From positions 62,001-126,000 of the forward strand of contig JAWLCE010000005.1 of assembly GCA_041687335.1 (NCBI GenBank): DNA of 64,000 bases, read 5' to 3'. The notes below the pieces were generated by a model. The model ran no database searches. It saw only the letters and a program-made list of their open reading frames with translations, and was not told where the DNA came from. Below, in pieces: positions 62,080-64,000 of this stretch (positions are counted from its first letter, which is position 1; the number at the start of each line of letters is the position of its first letter). Source of the stretch: JAJFUE01 sp041687335. Its GTDB lineage: Bacteria > Sumerlaeota > Sumerlaeia > MVZB01. The translations under genes and the position numbers were made by a program.

Positions 62080-63294
62080 TCAACCCCAGAGAAGCAGCCA
62101 GAGTCCGGCGGTGGCGAGGGTGGCCAGCGTGATCGGCGCACCGACGCGGACGTGCTCGCGCCAGCCGATGCGAATGCCCAGCCGCGCGGCCTGATCGACC
62201 ACAATGATGTTGGCGATGCTGCCGACGATCAGCAGGTTGCCCGCCAGCGTGCTGGAGAGCGCCAACACGGGTCCGGCGATCGGATCCTCGGCCACCGGCA
62301 GCAGCAGCATGACCGCCGGCACGTTTGAAACCAGGTTGGAAAGGATCGGGGTGAGCGCGAAGAGCCAGCCCGGGTGGGCCGGGTCGATGCCGGCGCCGCG
62401 CAGCGCTCCGACACCCTGCGCCAGCAGGCCCGATTCGGCGAGGGCATGGTTGACGATGAACAATCCGATGAACAGCACGAGCAGCTGCCAGTCCACCAGC
62501 CCGAGGATTTCGCGCGAGGCCATCCGACGGCTCAACAGCAGAATCCCGGCGGCGGCGAGCGCGATGACCTCGCGCGGCCAGTCCACCAGCAGGAAGGTTG
62601 CCATCAGCGCCGCGATGACGGCCATTCCCTTGAGCGTCTGCCAGCGATTGAAGGCCGGGGCGGCGACGGCCGGGGTTTCAATGGCGATCCACCAGCGCCG
62701 TCGATACGACCAGCCGATGATCGCCCAACTAAGCGCCAGCCCGACCAGCGTGGGGACTGATGCCATCAGCATGTAGCGGGCAAAATCGAGCCCCAGCGCC
62801 TGCCCGATCAGCATGTTCTGCGGGTTGCCGATCAGGGTCGCGGCGGAGCCGACGTTGGCGGCGCAGGCCAGCGCCAGCAGGAAGGGCACCGGGTTGAGGC
62901 CGCGTCGGGCGCAGCCCTCGGCCAGGACCGGCGCCATCGCCAGGCAGACGATATCATTGGCCAGCACGGCCGAGAGTGCTCCGGCCAGCAGGCACAGCAC
63001 CCCGAGCAGCGCGGGCGGGGCCGCCGGCGTGGCGGCCAGCCGGCGCGTCGCGGCGCTGTAGAATCCGCCCAGCCGAAGTTGAGCCGAAACCACCATCAGG
63101 CCGAAAAGCAGGGCGATGGTGGGCACGTCGACCGCAAGCCAGGCTTCGGCCGGCGTGACCTTGCCCAGCGCCACCAGCGCGATCGCCCCCAGCAGCGCGA
63201 CCCCCGTCCGGTCGAGCGCCAGCCCGGGCAGTTCTCCCAGGATCATGCCGAGGTAGACCAGGGCGAAGATGATGAGAATGGTGAGGTCGACCAT
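62080..63294 (-). CDS. SLC13/ArsB-like anion transporter
   Basis: A 404-residue protein with about ten to eleven helices of the ion-transporter (IT) superfamily. The paired motifs VLANDIVCLAMAPVLAEGC and ANVGSAATLIGNPQNMLIG (about residues 110-160) are answered by LSNLVSNVPAVMLLLPV and AGNLLIVGSIANIIVV in the second half, the usual inverted pseudo-repeat. The substrate could be arsenite, dicarboxylate or sulfate; no arsenic genes are adjacent, so arsenic is not assumed. Start ATG 63294 follows from the first helix. Divergent from the deacetylase. Confidence 0.88.
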   Translation of the reverse strand: MVDLTILIIFALVYLGMILGELPGLALDRTGVALLGAIALVALGKVTPAEAWLAVDVPTIALLFGLMVVSAQLRLGGFYSAATRRLAATPAAPPALLGVLCLLAGALSAVLANDIVCLAMAPVLAEGCARRGLNPVPFLLALACAANVGSAATLIGNPQNMLIGQALGLDFARYMLMASVPTLVGLALSWAIIGWSYRRRWWIAIETPAVAAPAFNRWQTLKGMAVIAALMATFLLVDWPREVIALAAAGILLLSRRMASREILGLVDWQLLVLFIGLFIVNHALAESGLLAQGVGALRGAGIDPAHPGWLFALTPILSNLVSNVPAVMLLLPVAEDPIAGPVLALSSTLAGNLLIVGSIANIIVVDQAARLGIRIGWREHVRVGAPITLATLATAGLWLLLWG

Positions 63295-63491
63295 CAGCCG
63301 ATCGGCGATGCTCCAGGATGCCGAACCGTCGGGGAGGGCGGTCCGTGCTGGAGATCATAATCCGGATGAAGAGGATGATAAAGCCCCAATCCGAATGACA
63401 GGGGGGCGACCGGGGATTGCCGATTTTTTATGGTTCCGGCGGCACGACGCCATGTATCATGAAGGGAGATTTGACGCAGGTAAACAAGTCC

Positions 63492-64000
63492 ATGATTGTG
63501 CCGCAGGCCCGTCATATTGCTCGATCACTGCTCGATCTACCCCTGCGCATCCTGTCGACGGGTGGGGTGCCGCGGCTGTTTCACCGGCTGGCGCACGGCG
63601 GGCAGGGGTCGGTGCTGATGTATCACGGGGTCGAGAACCGGCCGCTGCCCTTCCCCGACTGGTGCTTCATCGACGAGAAGGTGTTTCTGGAGCAGATGAA
63701 ATACGTGGCGCGCCACTTCGACGTGGTGCCGCTGCTTGACCTGCCGGGACGGCTGGCCGCCCCCGGGCCACAGCCGCCGGCCGCAATCACCTTCGACGAC
63801 GGCTACGCGGACAATTACCGGGTGGCGTTTCCGATCCTGCGCCGGTTGGGGCTGCCGGCGACGATCTTCCTCAATACCTCGATCATCGGCAGCGACCACA
63901 CGGTCTGGTTTGCCCGGCTCAATGAGGCGCTGGCGCGCAGCGGGCGGGAGGAACTGGAATGGAACGGCCGGCGGCTGCCGATCGTCACGGGGATGCAGAA
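63492..64000 (+). CDS. Polysaccharide deacetylase family protein, 3' end cut by window edge
   Basis: The first 169 residues of a NodB-homology (CE4-type) protein are visible. YHGVENRP near residue 49 and the metal-ligand motif TFDDGYADNY near residues 103-112 are clear; PATIFLNTSIIGSDHTVW follows. The N-terminal 40 residues look amphipathic. It would remove acetyl groups from a cell-wall or exopolysaccharide sugar. ATG 63492 has only a weak AGGTAAAC upstream, so another start is possible. Its catalytic base and C-terminal histidine lie beyond the window. Confidence 0.85.
   Translation, partial: MIVPQARHIARSLLDLPLRILSTGGVPRLFHRLAHGGQGSVLMYHGVENRPLPFPDWCFIDEKVFLEQMKYVARHFDVVPLLDLPGRLAAPGPQPPAAITFDDGYADNYRVAFPILRRLGLPATIFLNTSIIGSDHTVWFARLNEALARSGREELEWNGRRLPIVTGMQ

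Noticed and set aside
62080..63294. Arsenite efflux pump ArsB
   Set aside because: The superfamily fits, but there are no arsenic genes nearby and the substrate cannot be deduced from the sequence.

Overview
This is a GC-rich stretch (roughly two thirds G+C by eye) of a bacterial chromosome with 52 protein genes that I can support. No rRNA, tRNA, CRISPR array, phage or plasmid module is visible. The organism is probably Gram-negative: there is an AsmA-like envelope protein, an OmpA-type lipoprotein with a lipobox, and several lipoprotein or signal-anchored products. The gene mix (PPDK, GH57, AmmeMemoRadiSam B, a large MoxR/DUF58/von Willebrand factor A cluster, many dispersed palindromic repeats) suggests a lineage such as Planctomycetota, Sumerlaeota or a relative. 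That placement is inference from general style, not from a marker gene.

Layout. 1-5156 (minus): a cut-off Cys-rich protein, an AsmA-like giant and a family-5-type uracil-DNA glycosylase. 5662-10073 (plus): GH57 glycosidase overlapping a Rel/SpoT enzyme. 10240-16598: DUF445 protein, methyltransferase, RNase D, MEMO-like protein, OmpA lipoprotein, GT4 glycosyltransferase. 16701-24360 (minus): PPDK with a histone-H1-like tail, a polytopic mannosyltransferase-like protein, a secreted protein, and the plsY-gpsA phospholipid pair. 24598-30604: STAS protein, xseB, a sugar-phosphate nucleotidyltransferase with a receiver protein, and a divergent hybrid histidine kinase / NarL-type regulator pair. 30870-36369 (plus): metK, DUF421, Rho_N-like protein, SDR, a polytopic membrane protein and signal peptidase I, broken up by repeat-rich spacers. 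36345-46831 (minus): an eight-gene cluster of a DUF4175-like coiled-coil protein, NHL lipoprotein, large vWA membrane protein, MoxR ATPase, [inserted GxxExxY element], DUF58, VOC protein and BatA-like vWA protein. 47004-64000: assorted housekeeping genes (Gfo/Idh/MocA, permease, recN, leuC, ComEA-like, Smr, purC, FAD oxidoreductase, anion permease, deacetylase).

Most striking non-coding content. (1) A 531-bp element with 25-bp perfect terminal inverted repeats carries only a GxxExxY (PD-(D/E)XK-like) gene. It sits cleanly between the MoxR stop codon and the DUF58 ribosome-binding site. (2) A 58-bp double-hairpin repeat occurs five times, with a sixth diverged copy, always between genes. (3) A roughly 130-bp MITE-like sequence occurs twice, 52 kb apart, in opposite orientation. 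(4) A 161-bp inverted-repeat element lies between rel and the DUF445 gene. (5) Six 15-22 bp repeats are arranged head-to-head over 236 bp. (6) A 50-bp copy of the metK 3' end begins inside the stop codon of the next gene.

Together the genes mostly describe ordinary central and envelope functions. The MoxR-vWA cluster with its nested selfish-looking element is the part most worth experimental and comparative attention.
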